The position numbers and the translations under genes are program-made. From a bacterium (GTDB lineage Bacteria; Gemmatimonadota; Gemmatimonadetes; Longimicrobiales; RSA9), in assembly GCA_003242735.1 (NCBI GenBank), contig QGVH01000015.1:31552-95551 (forward strand): a stretch of DNA of 64,000 nt, given 5' to 3'. The notes under the pieces were generated by a model. That model saw only the letters and a list, made by a program, of their open reading frames with translations. It had not been told where the DNA came from and searched no databases. Below, in pieces: positions 52,035 to 62,123 of the stretch. Position 1 is the stretch's first letter; each line of letters starts with the position of its first letter.

Positions 52035-53180
52035 ATGTCAAACGCGTGGCAGAGCCGGGCATGGGTCGAGGTGGACCTCGACGCCGTGCGGGAGAACTTC
52101 CTGACGGTCCGCCGCGCGGTGGGCCCCGGGCCGGGGATCATCGCGATGGTCAAGGCGGACGCTTACGGGGTGGGCGCGGAACGGGTGGTGCGCGCGCTGG
52201 AGCCGCTGGGCCCGTGGGGGTACGGCGTCGCGACGGCGGCGGAGGGGGCGGCGTTGCGGCGCGCGGGTGTGCAGCGGCCGATCCTCGTGGTCAGCCCGCT
52301 GTCCCGGGAGGCGATGCGGACGGCGGCGGAAGCGGGGCTGATCATCTCCATCTCCAGCCTGGACATGCTGGACGAATGGGCGGCGCTGGCGCGTCGGCGC
52401 GGGGAGCCGCTGGAGTTCCATGCCGAGGTGGACACGGGCATGGGGCGAGCCGGGTTCGACTGGCGGGAGGCGGCGGAGTGGGGGGAGGCGCTGCGGAGCC
52501 GGTCGGGCGACGTGGTGCGGTGGACGGGCGTTTACACCCACTTCCAGGGCGCGGACGCCGCGGACCGGGCGGCCACCGCGCTGCAGTGGGAACGTTTTTC
52601 GGATGCGCTGGTACAGCTTCCGGTCTCGCGTGAGGACCTGATGGTCCACGCCGCCAACAGCGCCGCGGCGCTGCGCTGGCCCGAGTACGCGGCGGATGCG
52701 GTCCGGCCGGGGATCTTCCTGTACGGCGGCCACCCGGCGCCCGCCCTGGGGCCGGAGGAGCTGCCCGCGCCGCGGCCGGTCGTGGCGGTGCGGGCGCGGC
52801 TCGTGCTGGTGCGGAACGTGCCGCCGGGCAGCACGGTCGGTTACGGCGCCACGCACGTGGCCCGGGGGTGGGAGCGGTGGGGCACGCTGGCGATCGGCTA
52901 CGGGGACGGGTTGCCTCGCAGTCTCGGCAACCGCGGTTCCGCGCTGGTGCGGGGGCGGCGCGTGGCGATCCTGGGCCGGGTCTCCATGGATATGACCGTG
53001 GTGGACCTGACCGCCGTGCCGGAGGCGCAAGTGGGCGACGTCGCCACGCTGATCGGCCGGGACGGTGACGAGGAGATCGCGCTGGACGAGGTGGCCGCCC
53101 AGGCGGGGACCATCGGCTACGAGATCCTGACCGGGCTGACCGCGCGGCTGCCGCGCGTGGAAACGACGAATGGCGACTAG
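52035..53180 (+). CDS. alr: Alanine racemase
   Basis: This 381-residue PLP enzyme makes D-alanine for peptidoglycan. The PLP lysine is in [17 protein letters not shown], near residue 41. The second catalytic residue is the tyrosine of [29 protein letters not shown] is also a family signature. The ATG at 52035 lies in a short leader with no clear Shine-Dalgarno. It ends 11 bases inside the cytidine deaminase gene. Its product feeds the MurF substrate. Confidence 0.95.
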   Translation: MSNAWQSRAWVEVDLDAVRENFLTVRRAVGPGPGIIAMVKADAYGVGAERVVRALEPLGPWGYGVATAAEGAALRRAGVQRPILVVSPLSREAMRTAAEAGLIISISSLDMLDEWAALARRRGEPLEFHAEVDTGMGRAGFDWREAAEWGEALRSRSGDVVRWTGVYTHFQGADAADRAATALQWERFSDALVQLPVSREDLMVHAANSAAALRWPEYAADAVRPGIFLYGGHPAPALGPEELPAPRPVVAVRARLVLVRNVPPGSTVGYGATHVARGWERWGTLAIGYGDGLPRSLGNRGSALVRGRRVAILGRVSMDMTVVDLTAVPEAQVGDVATLIGRDGDEEIALDEVAAQAGTIGYEILTGLTARLPRVETTNGD

Positions 53181-53595
53181 CACGACGGACCTCGAGGTGG
53201 CGGCGCGGCAGGCGCAGGAGCGGGCCTACGCGCCGTACTCCGGCTTCCGGGTCGGCGCCGCGTTGGAGGCCGAGGACGGCACCGTGTACGCGGGCTGCAA
53301 CGTCGAGAACAGCTCGTACGGCGTGACGCTGTGCGCGGAACGGGTCGCCCTGGGCACGGCGGTGGCGGCGGGCCGGCGGTCGTTCCGCCGGCTGGTGCTG
53401 GTGGCCGATGCACCGGAGCCGGTGGCGCCGTGCGGGGCGTGCCGGCAGGCGCTCGCCGAGTTCGCGCCCGGGCTGGAGATCACGGCGTACGGCGCGAGCG
53501 GCGACGAGGCGCGGTGGTCGCTGGCGGAGCTGCTGCCCGAGGCGTTCCGACTCTCGGCCCGCGCGGGGACGTCTGCCGGGCAGGTCGGTGTATGA
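53170..53595 (+). CDS. cdd: Cytidine deaminase
   Basis: The 141-residue homotetrameric-type enzyme converts cytidine/deoxycytidine to uridine forms. Zinc ligands are in [11 protein letters not shown] (CAE) and [14 protein letters not shown] (PCxxC). The Ala/Pro-rich loop [17 protein letters not shown] is standard. It starts 11 bases before the alr stop, so the two genes are coupled although their functions differ. Confidence 0.94.
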   Translation: MATSTTDLEVAARQAQERAYAPYSGFRVGAALEAEDGTVYAGCNVENSSYGVTLCAERVALGTAVAAGRRSFRRLVLVADAPEPVAPCGACRQALAEFAPGLEITAYGASGDEARWSLAELLPEAFRLSARAGTSAGQVGV

Positions 53596-53692
53596 AGACG
53601 GGGCGCGCGGCCGGCTCGGCCGCGTCGGTGCCGGGATCATGGGGGGCCTGGAAGCGTACCACGTGAAGGGCCGGACCGTTCGGCTCGCGTAG
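53588..53692 (+). CDS. Possible 34-aa peptide downstream of cdd
   Basis: A short frame from GTG 53588, overlapping the cdd stop by 8 bases, reads [20 protein letters not shown] then [14 protein letters not shown] and stops 6 bases before the next gene. Third positions are strongly G/C like its neighbours, and the space is otherwise empty. It may be a real small protein, a leftover of an old C-terminus, or chance. Confidence 0.35.
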   Translation: MYEDGARGRLGRVGAGIMGGLEAYHVKGRTVRLA

Positions 53693-53698
53693 GGGGCG

Positions 53699-55024
53699 GT
53701 GTTGCGCGGATTTCGATCGGTACTCGCCTTCGTGCTGGCCGCCGGCATGGTGGCGCTGGCGTGTGCGGACGAGGATCCGACGGGCGTCGGCGGCCCGCTG
53801 GTGCCGGGCGGCGCCGTGCGGACGTTCGAGATCGTCCTCGAAGCCGAGGACTTCCTCGTGAGTGACACGGCGTTGGGCGGGTTCGTCACCCAGGGGCAGC
53901 TCCTGTACCGGGTGCTGGCCAGCGGGTACGAGGGGATGACCGCCCACGCGGTCGGTCGCTTCGCGCCCGCGCCGGCCTCGGTGACGTATGTGGATGCTTC
54001 GGGCGCGACGCGGACCGACACGCTGCCGTCGTACATCGGCGGCCGTGTCGTCCTGCGCCTCGACACGCTGCGCTCGGTGGCGCCGGGCCCGGTCCGGCTG
54101 GAGCTCCACCGGGTCGGCGAAGAGTGGGACCCGGCGAGCGCGTCGTGGACGCTTCGGGTGGACAGCGGCGGCGTGCAGCTGCCGTGGGCCCAGCCGGGCG
54201 GAACGTCGGCGGCCCTGGTGGACACGGCCACCTGGGATCCCGCCGGGCACGATTCGGTGAGCTTCCGCGTGGATTCGCTCACCGTGGCCCTTTGGTCGGA
54301 TACGCTCGACGCGACCCGCGGCGCGTTCATCCGGGTGGCGACGCCGGGTGCGCGGCTCCGCTCGCCGTCGCTGATCCTGCGGCTGGATCTCCGGCCCACG
54401 GCCACCAACCCGGACACGGTCATCACGACGACGGTCGGCACGCTCGGCGGGACGTTCTTCTTCGACCCGAACCCGCCGCCGGGCTCCATGTTGCGCGTGG
54501 GCGGGATGCCGTCCTGGCGCTCGTACTTCCACGTGCAGCGGCTGGACACCCTCGTCGTCCCGTGCCCGGGAGAGCCGCCGGAGAGCGGGTGCGTCGTGCG
54601 GCTGAACGAAGCGACGATCAACTACGCGGCGCTGGTGCTGCAGCCGGACAGCACGCCGGGCGGGTTGTTGCCCGACGACTCGCTGCGCATCGAAGCCCGG
54701 ACGGTGCTGACCGTGCCGGGGGTGCCCCTGGCCCGGTCCCCGCTGGGCAGCCGCGGCTCCGCCTACCTGGCGCCGGCGCTCGCGCCGGAGACCTTCCGGC
54801 CCGGCGCCAGCCCGGGCGCCGTCGAGGTCCCCCTGACTGCGTTCGTCGCGACGCTCGCCGCCGGGCGGACCGAGGCGCAGGGCGAGCCGCCCCGGTGGTT
54901 CGTACTCTACCCCGTCGTGGAGAGCGGGCTGTTCGGCTTCGGCACGTTCGGCGGGCTCGGCAGCCCTGCGCCGCCGCGGCTGCGTATGATCGTGACCGTC
55001 GCCACCGACGCGGAGGTCCGATGA
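53699..55024 (+). CDS. Envelope lipoprotein of unknown function
   Basis: The 441-residue protein has a lipobox LAC in FVLAAGMVALACADEDPTGV, so it should be lipid-anchored. The remainder is beta-rich with many ExxDS/DTxR turns and a cysteine pair near PCPGEPPESGC. No domain is recognised. GTG 53699 or TTG 53702 is the start, after AGGGGG. The stop overlaps the outer-membrane barrel gene (TGATG-like), so the two are probably partners in the outer membrane. Confidence 0.65.
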   Translation: MLRGFRSVLAFVLAAGMVALACADEDPTGVGGPLVPGGAVRTFEIVLEAEDFLVSDTALGGFVTQGQLLYRVLASGYEGMTAHAVGRFAPAPASVTYVDASGATRTDTLPSYIGGRVVLRLDTLRSVAPGPVRLELHRVGEEWDPASASWTLRVDSGGVQLPWAQPGGTSAALVDTATWDPAGHDSVSFRVDSLTVALWSDTLDATRGAFIRVATPGARLRSPSLILRLDLRPTATNPDTVITTTVGTLGGTFFFDPNPPPGSMLRVGGMPSWRSYFHVQRLDTLVVPCPGEPPESGCVVRLNEATINYAALVLQPDSTPGGLLPDDSLRIEARTVLTVPGVPLARSPLGSRGSAYLAPALAPETFRPGASPGAVEVPLTAFVATLAAGRTEAQGEPPRWFVLYPVVESGLFGFGTFGGLGSPAPPRLRMIVTVATDAEVR

Positions 55025-56187
55025 TGCGTGCGTTTTCCGCCGCGCTGCTCGCCTTGATCGTACTGCCTGCGGCAGCCGGGGCCCAGTCCCTGTTCTCGAC
55101 ACGCGGCCTGGGCGTTCCCCTCGAGCCGGTGGACGCCCGGGCGCGGGCCCTCGGCGGCATCGGCGTCGGCCTGCTGGGCTGGACCGGCTCGATGGTCAAC
55201 CCCGCCGAGGCGGCCGGCGTGTACCGGCGGGGCGTGACCGCCGCGATCCAGCCGTCGCGGCGGTCCGTCGAGTTCGAGGGGGAGTCGGATGTGGTGGGCG
55301 GGACGCGCTTCCCCGTGATGCGAGCCGTGCTCCCGTTCGGCGAGCGCGTCGGGGTGGCGATCGGCTACGGCGGCTTCCTGGACCAGGCCTGGGCGGTCCG
55401 CTCGGAGAGTGTGGTGCCGATCGGCGATAGGGAGATCCGGGCCGTGGACCAGGTGGAGTCCAGTGGCGGCGTGGCGCAGGGGCGGCTGGATGTCGCCTAC
55501 CTGGTCACGCCGACCCTCGCCGTGGGCATCGGCGCCGGCCTCTACACGGGGCGGCTGGAGCGCGTGGTGAGCCGCTCGTTCCCGGACTCGGTGGTGATCG
55601 ATGGGTTCCGGACGACGGCGGCCTGGAACTACAGCGGCCCGGCCGTCTCTGCGGGCGCGTGGTGGCAGCCGCTGCCGATCCTGCGGTTGGGCGCCAGCGT
55701 CACCTGGGCCGGCGAACTCCGCGCCGAGCCGGAAGAGGGCACGACCCAGGAGGTCCGGGTGGACCTGCCGCTCCAGGTCGCTGCCGGCGCCAGCGGCCAG
55801 CTCGCTCCCGGGCTGCTGGCCGTCGCCGGCGCACGGTGGGCCGGCTGGAGCTCCGTCGCGGACGGGTTCGGCGATCCCGACGTCGCGGCGGACACGTGGG
55901 AAGTGGGCGGCGGCCTCGAGTGGCGGGGCGCCCGGGCCCTCGGCCGGCCGTTCCCGCTGCGGCTGGGCGCCCGCTATGCCAAGCTGCCGTTCCGCGTCCA
56001 GGGGGCGACGCCCTCGGAGTGGGCGCTGGCCCTCGGCTTGGGTTCGGTGCTGGCGCGTGACGACCTCGGCCCGCGCGCCGTCGTCGACGCCGCCATCGAA
56101 CGCGGCCGCCGTGGCGACGCCGCCGCCACCGGCCTGACCGAGAGCTTCTGGCGGTTGACGCTCTCCATGGCGCTGTTCGGCCAATGA
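55021..56187 (+). CDS. Outer-membrane beta-barrel protein
   Basis: The 388-residue protein has a signal peptide ending PAAAGAQS and then repeated amphipathic beta strands (LDVAYLVTPTLAVGIGAGLY, LRLGASVTWAGEL). An Ala/Gly-rich N-terminal region (ARALGGIGVGLLG) like PorV/FadL-type barrels is present, and the C-terminal strand ends in LSMALFGQ. Transport or secretion roles are possible but unknown. ATG 55021 overlaps the lipoprotein stop; ATG 55024 is an alternative. Confidence 0.7.
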   Translation: MMRAFSAALLALIVLPAAAGAQSLFSTRGLGVPLEPVDARARALGGIGVGLLGWTGSMVNPAEAAGVYRRGVTAAIQPSRRSVEFEGESDVVGGTRFPVMRAVLPFGERVGVAIGYGGFLDQAWAVRSESVVPIGDREIRAVDQVESSGGVAQGRLDVAYLVTPTLAVGIGAGLYTGRLERVVSRSFPDSVVIDGFRTTAAWNYSGPAVSAGAWWQPLPILRLGASVTWAGELRAEPEEGTTQEVRVDLPLQVAAGASGQLAPGLLAVAGARWAGWSSVADGFGDPDVAADTWEVGGGLEWRGARALGRPFPLRLGARYAKLPFRVQGATPSEWALALGLGSVLARDDLGPRAVVDAAIERGRRGDAAATGLTESFWRLTLSMALFGQ

Positions 56188-57755
56188 GCCGACGCGCCCA
56201 GCCGGCCTGTTCTGCCATGGACCTGCCCCGGACGATGGCGCACCGTTCAGGACACCGGCGTCGAGCCTACGTCGAGACGTACGGCTGCCAGATGAATCTG
56301 GCCGACGCCGAGCTCATGCAGGGCATCCTGGCCGCCCAGGGCTTCGAGCTCGCCGAGCGCCCGGAGGACGCCGATGTCATCCTCGTCAACACCTGTGCGG
56401 TGCGTGAGCACGCCGAGCAGCGGGTGCTCGGTCGGGTCGGCCAGCTCAACCGGCTGAAGAAGCAGCGGCCGGACCTGGTCATCGGGGTCACGGGGTGTAT
56501 GGCCCAGCGCATGGGCGAGACGCTTCTCGCCCGCGCACCCTACGTGGAGCTGGTGATGGGGCCCGACGGCTACCGGCGGCTGCCGGAAGCGCTCCGGGCG
56601 ATTCGGCCGGACTGGCTGGACTCCTCTGCCGCCGCCCCCGCGCCGAGACCGACCACGAGTCAGCCGTCGTCGCCGGAGCCGCGGCCCGGCCGCCGACGGG
56701 AGCTCCCGGTGCTGGGCGTGATCACGACGGGCGCGCTACGGGACGCCGGGCCCGGTGAGAACGGCCGGGGCGGCGCGACGCCGCGGGTCGCCGTCCTGGG
56801 CTTCGAGCCCCACGAGAACTACGAGGGGCTCGAGGTGCGGCGCAACTCGCGGGTCACGGCGTGGGTGCCGATCCAGCGCGGGTGCGACTACCGGTGTACG
56901 TACTGCATCGTGCCCTACACCCGTGGCCCCGAAAAGAACCGCGACCCGGAACGCATCCTCGAGGAAGTGAGGGCGATCGCCGAGCAGGGGATCCCCGAGG
57001 TCGTGCTGCTGGGCCAGACGGTCAACTCCTACGAGTATGGGGAGTGGGACTTCCCGCGGCTGCTGCGCGCGGTGGCGCGCGTGGACGGGATCCGGCGGGT
57101 CCGCTTCACCTCCCCGCACCCGAACGACGTCACGGAGCGGCTGGTGGAGGTCATGGCGGAGGAGCCGACGGTGTGCCGTCACCTCCACCTGCCGGTCCAG
57201 GCCGGGCACGACCGGACGCTCAAGCGGATGCTGCGGCGCTACACGGTGGCCTCGTACCTGGAGAAGGTGCGGATGGTGCGGGAGGCGATGCCGGACATCG
57301 CGCTCTCGACCGACATCATCGTGGCGTTCCCGGGTGAGACGGAGGAGGAGTTCGAGGCCACGCTGGACCTGGTGCGCGCGGTGCGGTACGACGACGCGTT
57401 CATGTACCGCTTCTCGCCGCGGGACGGGACGCCGGCCACGCGACTCCCGCCCGAGCAGTTTGTCCCGGACGATGTCGCCCAGGCACGCCTGGAGAAGCTC
57501 ATCGCGGTGCAGCGGGAGATCCAGGCGGAGATCAACCGGGGTGAAGTGGGCCGGGAGGTGGAGGTGCTGGTGGAGAAGGAGGCCCGCAGCCCCGGGGACG
57601 TGCTGGGCCGGACCGAGTCCAACAAGGTGGTGGCGTTCCCGGGCGGGCCGGAGCTCGTGGGGCAGTTCGTGCGGGTCCGGCTCACGGGCACGACCGGCGC
57701 CACGTTCACCGGCGTGCCGGTGGGAGCCGGAGCGGGAGCGGGCCGGGTGGCATGA
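56184..57755 (+). CDS. miaB: tRNA-2-methylthio-N6-isopentenyladenosine synthase MiaB
   Basis: The 523-residue radical SAM enzyme adds a methylthio group to isopentenyl-A37 of tRNAs. The N-terminal MTTase domain has ETYGCQMNLADAELM, NTCAVREHAEQRVLG and GVTGCMAQRM, giving three Fe-S cysteines. The radical SAM CxxxCxxC is in RGCDYRCTYCIVPYTRGPE. A C-terminal TRAM domain follows. A low-complexity insert (about 155-190, APAPRPTTSQPSSPEPRPGR) extends the linker between the domains. It starts with ATG overlapping the upstream barrel gene. Confidence 0.93.
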   Translation: MSRRAQPACSAMDLPRTMAHRSGHRRRAYVETYGCQMNLADAELMQGILAAQGFELAERPEDADVILVNTCAVREHAEQRVLGRVGQLNRLKKQRPDLVIGVTGCMAQRMGETLLARAPYVELVMGPDGYRRLPEALRAIRPDWLDSSAAAPAPRPTTSQPSSPEPRPGRRRELPVLGVITTGALRDAGPGENGRGGATPRVAVLGFEPHENYEGLEVRRNSRVTAWVPIQRGCDYRCTYCIVPYTRGPEKNRDPERILEEVRAIAEQGIPEVVLLGQTVNSYEYGEWDFPRLLRAVARVDGIRRVRFTSPHPNDVTERLVEVMAEEPTVCRHLHLPVQAGHDRTLKRMLRRYTVASYLEKVRMVREAMPDIALSTDIIVAFPGETEEEFEATLDLVRAVRYDDAFMYRFSPRDGTPATRLPPEQFVPDDVAQARLEKLIAVQREIQAEINRGEVGREVEVLVEKEARSPGDVLGRTESNKVVAFPGGPELVGQFVRVRLTGTTGATFTGVPVGAGAGAGRVA

Positions 57756-57997
57756 GCCGGCTGCCGCAGCGTCTGGCGGCGGTGCTGATCCTCACGGCGG
57801 TCGCAGGGTTCGCTTACTCCAACGCCGCCGAGCGGGTCACGTTGCGGCTGGGGCTGCTGGTGATCAAAGGGGTTCCGCTCGCGCTGGTGATCACGGGCGC
57901 CGCGGTCCTCGGGATGTTGGCGGTGCTCGTGGCCGGCGGCCGACCGGGGCTGCGTGTCCGGCGGTCGTTGGGCGACCGGCTGGCCCGGGAGCCGTAG
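57752..57997 (+). CDS. Small LapA-like (DUF1049) membrane protein
   Basis: The 81-residue protein has two hydrophobic helices (about 8-22 and 34-61) joined by NAAERVTLRLG, with a basic tail. The pattern matches LapA/DUF1049 proteins, which in enterobacteria help assemble lipopolysaccharide regulators. Sequence support is weak. It starts with an ATGA overlap on miaB. Confidence 0.55.
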   Translation: MSRLPQRLAAVLILTAVAGFAYSNAAERVTLRLGLLVIKGVPLALVITGAAVLGMLAVLVAGGRPGLRVRRSLGDRLAREP

Positions 57998-58166
57998 CCG
58001 GGGCGTGGCCGGATCCCGGTCGGCCCGCCCGGACCGGGTGTCTCGTCCGCTGCGTTCCGTTTGTCGTCTCCCGTTCTTCGTTTCCCGACCCATCCCTTCC
58101 TGACCCTCACCGGCGACAGAAACTCTGCCGGCCCGTCCGGCCGACGCGGGAGCGCGGAGGCGAGCC

Positions 58167-60587
58167 GTGAGCCGGCCGCTCCCGCCCCTGGCCTGGGCCG
58201 CCCTGACGCTCCTGGCCGCGGTCGCGCTCGGGCTGCGGCTGCACGGGGCGGGGGCGAGGCTGGGGGTGGCGCTGGCGGTCGGGCTTGCCGTCTTGGCGCT
58301 ATCGCGCGGATCACGAGGGCGGCCGGGCGCCACCTTCGCCGCGCTGGCCGCGGCGGGCTACGCCCTCGGCGCCGCAGGCGGCCAGGCTGCTCGGACCGAC
58401 TGCCGGGCGCTCCTTCCCGATGGCGCCCGGGTCGTGGTGCGGGGCGCGTTCGAGGCCCGCCCCGCGCCGGGCGCGGCGGCGCCGTTCCGCATCGAGGCGA
58501 TCCGACCGGTCGCCGGCCCCGACCTCCCCGGCGACGCGGGCGAGGGCGCTCCAGCAGCGCCGTCGCCCGCGGCGGAGAGGCCGGGATCCGCCGCTGGCTG
58601 GCGCGACTGCACGGGCACGGTCCGGGCCCGCCCGTCGGACCGGAAGAATGCGTCGCCGCCGGAGGCGGGGCGGCGGGTCCTGGGGCGGGGGCGGTGGTGG
58701 GCCTACCCGCCAGAAAGCAACTGGCCCCGCCCGCCGGAGTTCGCCGGCACCCTCTTCCTCGAAGAGCTCACGAACGCCGCTCCCGGTGGAGCGCCGCGGC
58801 CCGATGTCCTGCTCCGCTTGCGGGACGGCGCGCAGGCGCGGCTGCGACGGCTGCTGCCCGAGCGTGCCGCCCTGGCCGAGGCGCTGATCCTGGCGCAGAC
58901 CGGTGGGCTGGACCCGGAGGTGAGGCGGCGGTTCGCGCTCTCCGGGCTGAGCCACTTGCTGTCCATCTCCGGCCAGCATGTGGGCCTCATCGCGGGTACG
59001 CTGCTCCTGCTCTTCCGGCTGGCCCGCCTCGCGCCGCGGGCGGCCGATGGCGCCGCTGCGGCCGCGGTCACCGCCTACGTGCTGTTCCTCGGCGCGCCCC
59101 ACGCGGCCGCCCGGGCCGCGCTGCTCCTCCTCCTCGCCCTCGCCGGCCGGCTCCTCCAGCGCCCGGCCGATCCCTACGCGCTGCTGGCCTTCGCGGCGCT
59201 CCCGCTCCTGGTCCAGGACCCGATGGCCGCCCTGGACCCCGGCTTCCAGCTCTCGTTCGCGGGCGTCGCGGGGTTGATCGCGCTGCGCCGGCGTCTGCTC
59301 GAGCCGCTGCGCCCGAAGCTGGGCCGCTGGCTTGCCGACTCGATCGCCACGAGTCTGGCCGCGACGCTCGCCACCGCGCCGATCGCGGCGCTGCACTTCG
59401 GCACCGTTGCACCGGTGGGTATCGCGGCGAACCTGCTCGCGATCCCCCTGGTCGCCGCGGCGGTGCCGGCCACGGCCCTCGCCCTGGGGGTCAGCACGGT
59501 TTCCTGGCCGGTCGGCCAGTTCCTGGCCGGGGCGGCGGACCCGCTCCTGGCGGCGCTGGACGCGGTCGCGCGCGCAGCGGCCGCGGTCCCCGGCGGCCAT
59601 GCCTATGTTCCCGCGGACCAGGTCGGGGCCTGGGTGCTCGCGACCGTCGCAGCGGCGGGCGTCGCCGGCTGGCTGGCCCGGTCAGCAGCAGATGGCGCCC
59701 GGATCCGCCACGGCGTGCGGCAGACGGTGGCTGCGGGCGTGGCGCTCGCGCTCCTTCTGGTGTGGCCCGTGGTCGCGAGCCGCGCGGGCGGCGGGGCGCT
59801 CGAGATCCACGTCATCGACGTGGGGCAGGGCGACGCCTTCGCGATCCGCACGCCGGACCGACGGTGGATCCTGGTGGACGCCGGCCCCCGGACGGACCGC
59901 TACGACGCCGGCCGCGCCCGCGTCATCCCCTACCTCTTGCGGCGCGGCGTTCGCCGCGTGGACGCGCTGATCCTGACGCACCCGGATGCCGACCACATCG
60001 GCGGCGCGGCCGCCGTGCTGGACGCGTTCGACGTCTGCCTCGTCGTGGACCCGGGGCGCGCGGCGGGCAAACCGCTCTACGTCGAGCTGCTCACGGAAGC
60101 GGCCGCGGGAGGCGTGCAGTGGCGCGCAGCACGATCGGGCCGCGAGCTGCGCGCGGGCGACGTCGTCATCCACTTCCTCTACCCCGACGGCCCGAGCGAT
60201 TCGCTTGACGCTCCCGCGAACGCGAACGATCTTAGCGCCGTCTTCCGGCTGACGTACGGCGGCTTCGCGGCGCTGTTCATGGGCGATGCCCCGGCGGCGG
60301 TCGAGGACCTCCTCGTACGCAGACACGGCGACGCACTGCGCGCGCAGGTGCTCAAGGTCGGGCACCACGGGAGCCAGACCTCGACCTCCGATTCGTTCCT
60401 CGCCGCCGTAGACCCGGAGGTGGCGCTCGTCTCGGTCGGCCGACGCAACCGCTACGGGCACCCGGCGCCGGCCGTGATCCGGCGGCTCGAGCGGCACGGC
60501 GTTCGCATCCTGCGCACCGACCTGAACGGGCACATCGCGCTCCGGGTGCAGCCGGACCGCCGCATCGAGGTGGAGACCACGCGATGA
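58167..60587 (+). CDS. comEC: DNA uptake channel ComEC/Rec2
   Basis: The 806-residue protein has N-terminal helices, a DUF4131-like soluble region, a multi-helix Competence domain (ALSGLSHLLSISGQHVGLIA) and a C-terminal metallo-beta-lactamase-like domain. The latter has IHVIDVGQGDAFAIRTPDRR, LTHPDADHIGGAAAVL and VGHHGSQTSTSDSF. It moves single-stranded DNA across the inner membrane. The GTG start follows GGAGG; its 3' end overlaps the next gene by 4 bases. Other com genes are not in the window. Confidence 0.93.
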   Translation: MSRPLPPLAWAALTLLAAVALGLRLHGAGARLGVALAVGLAVLALSRGSRGRPGATFAALAAAGYALGAAGGQAARTDCRALLPDGARVVVRGAFEARPAPGAAAPFRIEAIRPVAGPDLPGDAGEGAPAAPSPAAERPGSAAGWRDCTGTVRARPSDRKNASPPEAGRRVLGRGRWWAYPPESNWPRPPEFAGTLFLEELTNAAPGGAPRPDVLLRLRDGAQARLRRLLPERAALAEALILAQTGGLDPEVRRRFALSGLSHLLSISGQHVGLIAGTLLLLFRLARLAPRAADGAAAAAVTAYVLFLGAPHAAARAALLLLLALAGRLLQRPADPYALLAFAALPLLVQDPMAALDPGFQLSFAGVAGLIALRRRLLEPLRPKLGRWLADSIATSLAATLATAPIAALHFGTVAPVGIAANLLAIPLVAAAVPATALALGVSTVSWPVGQFLAGAADPLLAALDAVARAAAAVPGGHAYVPADQVGAWVLATVAAAGVAGWLARSAADGARIRHGVRQTVAAGVALALLLVWPVVASRAGGGALEIHVIDVGQGDAFAIRTPDRRWILVDAGPRTDRYDAGRARVIPYLLRRGVRRVDALILTHPDADHIGGAAAVLDAFDVCLVVDPGRAAGKPLYVELLTEAAAGGVQWRAARSGRELRAGDVVIHFLYPDGPSDSLDAPANANDLSAVFRLTYGGFAALFMGDAPAAVEDLLVRRHGDALRAQVLKVGHHGSQTSTSDSFLAAVDPEVALVSVGRRNRYGHPAPAVIRRLERHGVRILRTDLNGHIALRVQPDRRIEVETTR

Positions 60588-60964
60588 TCGACTGGCTGCT
60601 CCGGGCGCTGGTCCGCGAGCGGGTGGACACCGAGGACCCGCTGCCGCCGGGCGTCTCGTTGCGCTGGGCTCGCTGGCTCCCCGCATTGGGCGGTCGCCTC
60701 GCCGGCATGGGCCGGCCCGCCGCCGCGGTGACGCTCGGCCGGACGATCGTCGTCCACCCGGACGCGCGCATCACCCGTCGGCTCATCCAGCACGAACTCG
60801 CCCACGTGCGCCAGTGGCAGCGGCGCCCGCTGGTGTTTCCGCTTCTCTATGTCCTGAGTCACCTGCGCCACGGGTACGAGGCGAACCCGTACGAGGTGGA
60901 AGCACGCAACGCCGAACGGGAAGAGCCGACCGACGATGCGACTCCCGGCGCCCGCGACGCCTGA
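60584..60964 (+). CDS. Short HExxH protein (DUF4157-like)
   Basis: The 126-residue protein has IQHELAHVRQWQRR, a zinc-type HELAH motif, and a distal glutamate in NPYEVEARN. A short hydrophobic segment (VFPLLYVLSHL) lies between them. This layout resembles DUF4157-like or gluzincin fragments rather than a full protease. Its start overlaps the comEC stop (ATGA). Fbp follows after a 12-base gap. Substrate and role are unknown. Confidence 0.6.
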   Translation: MIDWLLRALVRERVDTEDPLPPGVSLRWARWLPALGGRLAGMGRPAAAVTLGRTIVVHPDARITRRLIQHELAHVRQWQRRPLVFPLLYVLSHLRHGYEANPYEVEARNAEREEPTDDATPGARDA

Positions 60965-60976
60965 CCGGAGGCAGAC

Positions 60977-62005
60977 ATGAGCTCTGTCGTCACCATCGAC
61001 CGCCACATCATCGAGCAGGAGCGCAAGTATCCCGAGGCGACCGGCGCGTTCAGCAATGTGTTGTACGACATCGCGCTGGCCGCGAAGCTGATCGCGAGGG
61101 AGGTGAACAAGGCCGGCCTGGTGGACATCCTCGGCGCGACCGGTCGGACCAACGTACACGGCGAGACGGTGAAGAAGCTCGACGAGTTCGCGCACGAGGT
61201 CATGTTCAAGGCGTTGGACCACGGCGGGTATCTCTGCTGTATGGCGTCCGAGGAAGCGGAAGAGATGCTCGAGATCCCGCCACAGTTCCCCACCGGCAAG
61301 TACGCGCTCCTCTACGATCCCTTGGACGGTTCCTCCAACATCGAAGCCAACGTCTCGATCGGCACCATCTTCTCACTGCACCGCAAGATCTCGAACGCGG
61401 AGCGCGGCTCGCTGGAGGACCTGCTCCAGCCCGGCCACCGGCAGGTCGCAGCGGGCTACGTGGTCTACGGGTCGTCCACGATGCTCGTCTACACGACGGG
61501 CAACGGCGTGCACGGCTTCACCCTCGATCCGTCCATCGGCGAGTTCCTGCTGAGCCACCCGGACATCAAGATCCCCACGCCGCCGCAGCGGATCTACAGC
61601 GTCAACGAAGGGAACTACAGACTCTGGTCGGAGGGACAGCGCCGGCTGGTGGACCACCTGAAGGGGCTGGACGGCCAGCTCGACAAACCGTTCTCCGCGA
61701 GGTACATCGGCTCGCTCGTCGCCGACTTCCACCGCACGCTCCTGTACGGCGGGCTGTTCATGTACCCGGCGGACAGGAAGAACCCGCGCGGCAAGCTGCG
61801 GCTGCTCTACGAGGCCGCGCCGCTGGCGTTCATCTGCGAGCAGGCCGGCGGGCGGGCATCGGATGGCGAGCGCGACATCTTGGGCATTCAGCCCGAGGAG
61901 CTCCACCAGCGCACACCGCTCTACATCGGCTCCAGAGAATTCGTCGACCTAGCGGAGTCCTTCCTCGCCGCCGACCGCGAGCCGGCCAACGCGGGCGCGG
62001 TGTGA
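60977..62005 (+). CDS. fbp: Fructose-1,6-bisphosphatase class I
   Basis: The 342-residue gluconeogenic phosphatase converts fructose-1,6-bisphosphate to fructose-6-phosphate. The metal-binding segments are [12 protein letters not shown] and the signature [40 protein letters not shown] and [18 protein letters not shown] are typical of the class. GGAGG-like sequence precedes ATG 60977. It matches PpsA at 13210 in function, supporting growth on gluconeogenic carbon. Confidence 0.95.
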   Translation: MSSVVTIDRHIIEQERKYPEATGAFSNVLYDIALAAKLIAREVNKAGLVDILGATGRTNVHGETVKKLDEFAHEVMFKALDHGGYLCCMASEEAEEMLEIPPQFPTGKYALLYDPLDGSSNIEANVSIGTIFSLHRKISNAERGSLEDLLQPGHRQVAAGYVVYGSSTMLVYTTGNGVHGFTLDPSIGEFLLSHPDIKIPTPPQRIYSVNEGNYRLWSEGQRRLVDHLKGLDGQLDKPFSARYIGSLVADFHRTLLYGGLFMYPADRKNPRGKLRLLYEAAPLAFICEQAGGRASDGERDILGIQPEELHQRTPLYIGSREFVDLAESFLAADREPANAGAV

Positions 62006-62123
62006 GCGTCCGGGCCGCGGCGCGCTGCCCCGGCGCGCGGCCGGTCGCCGTCGGCGCGCGCGCCGCCCCTGGCCGCCGGAAGACCGCCCCGCGATGAGCG
62101 GCGCCGGCGCCCCTGCCGCGCCG

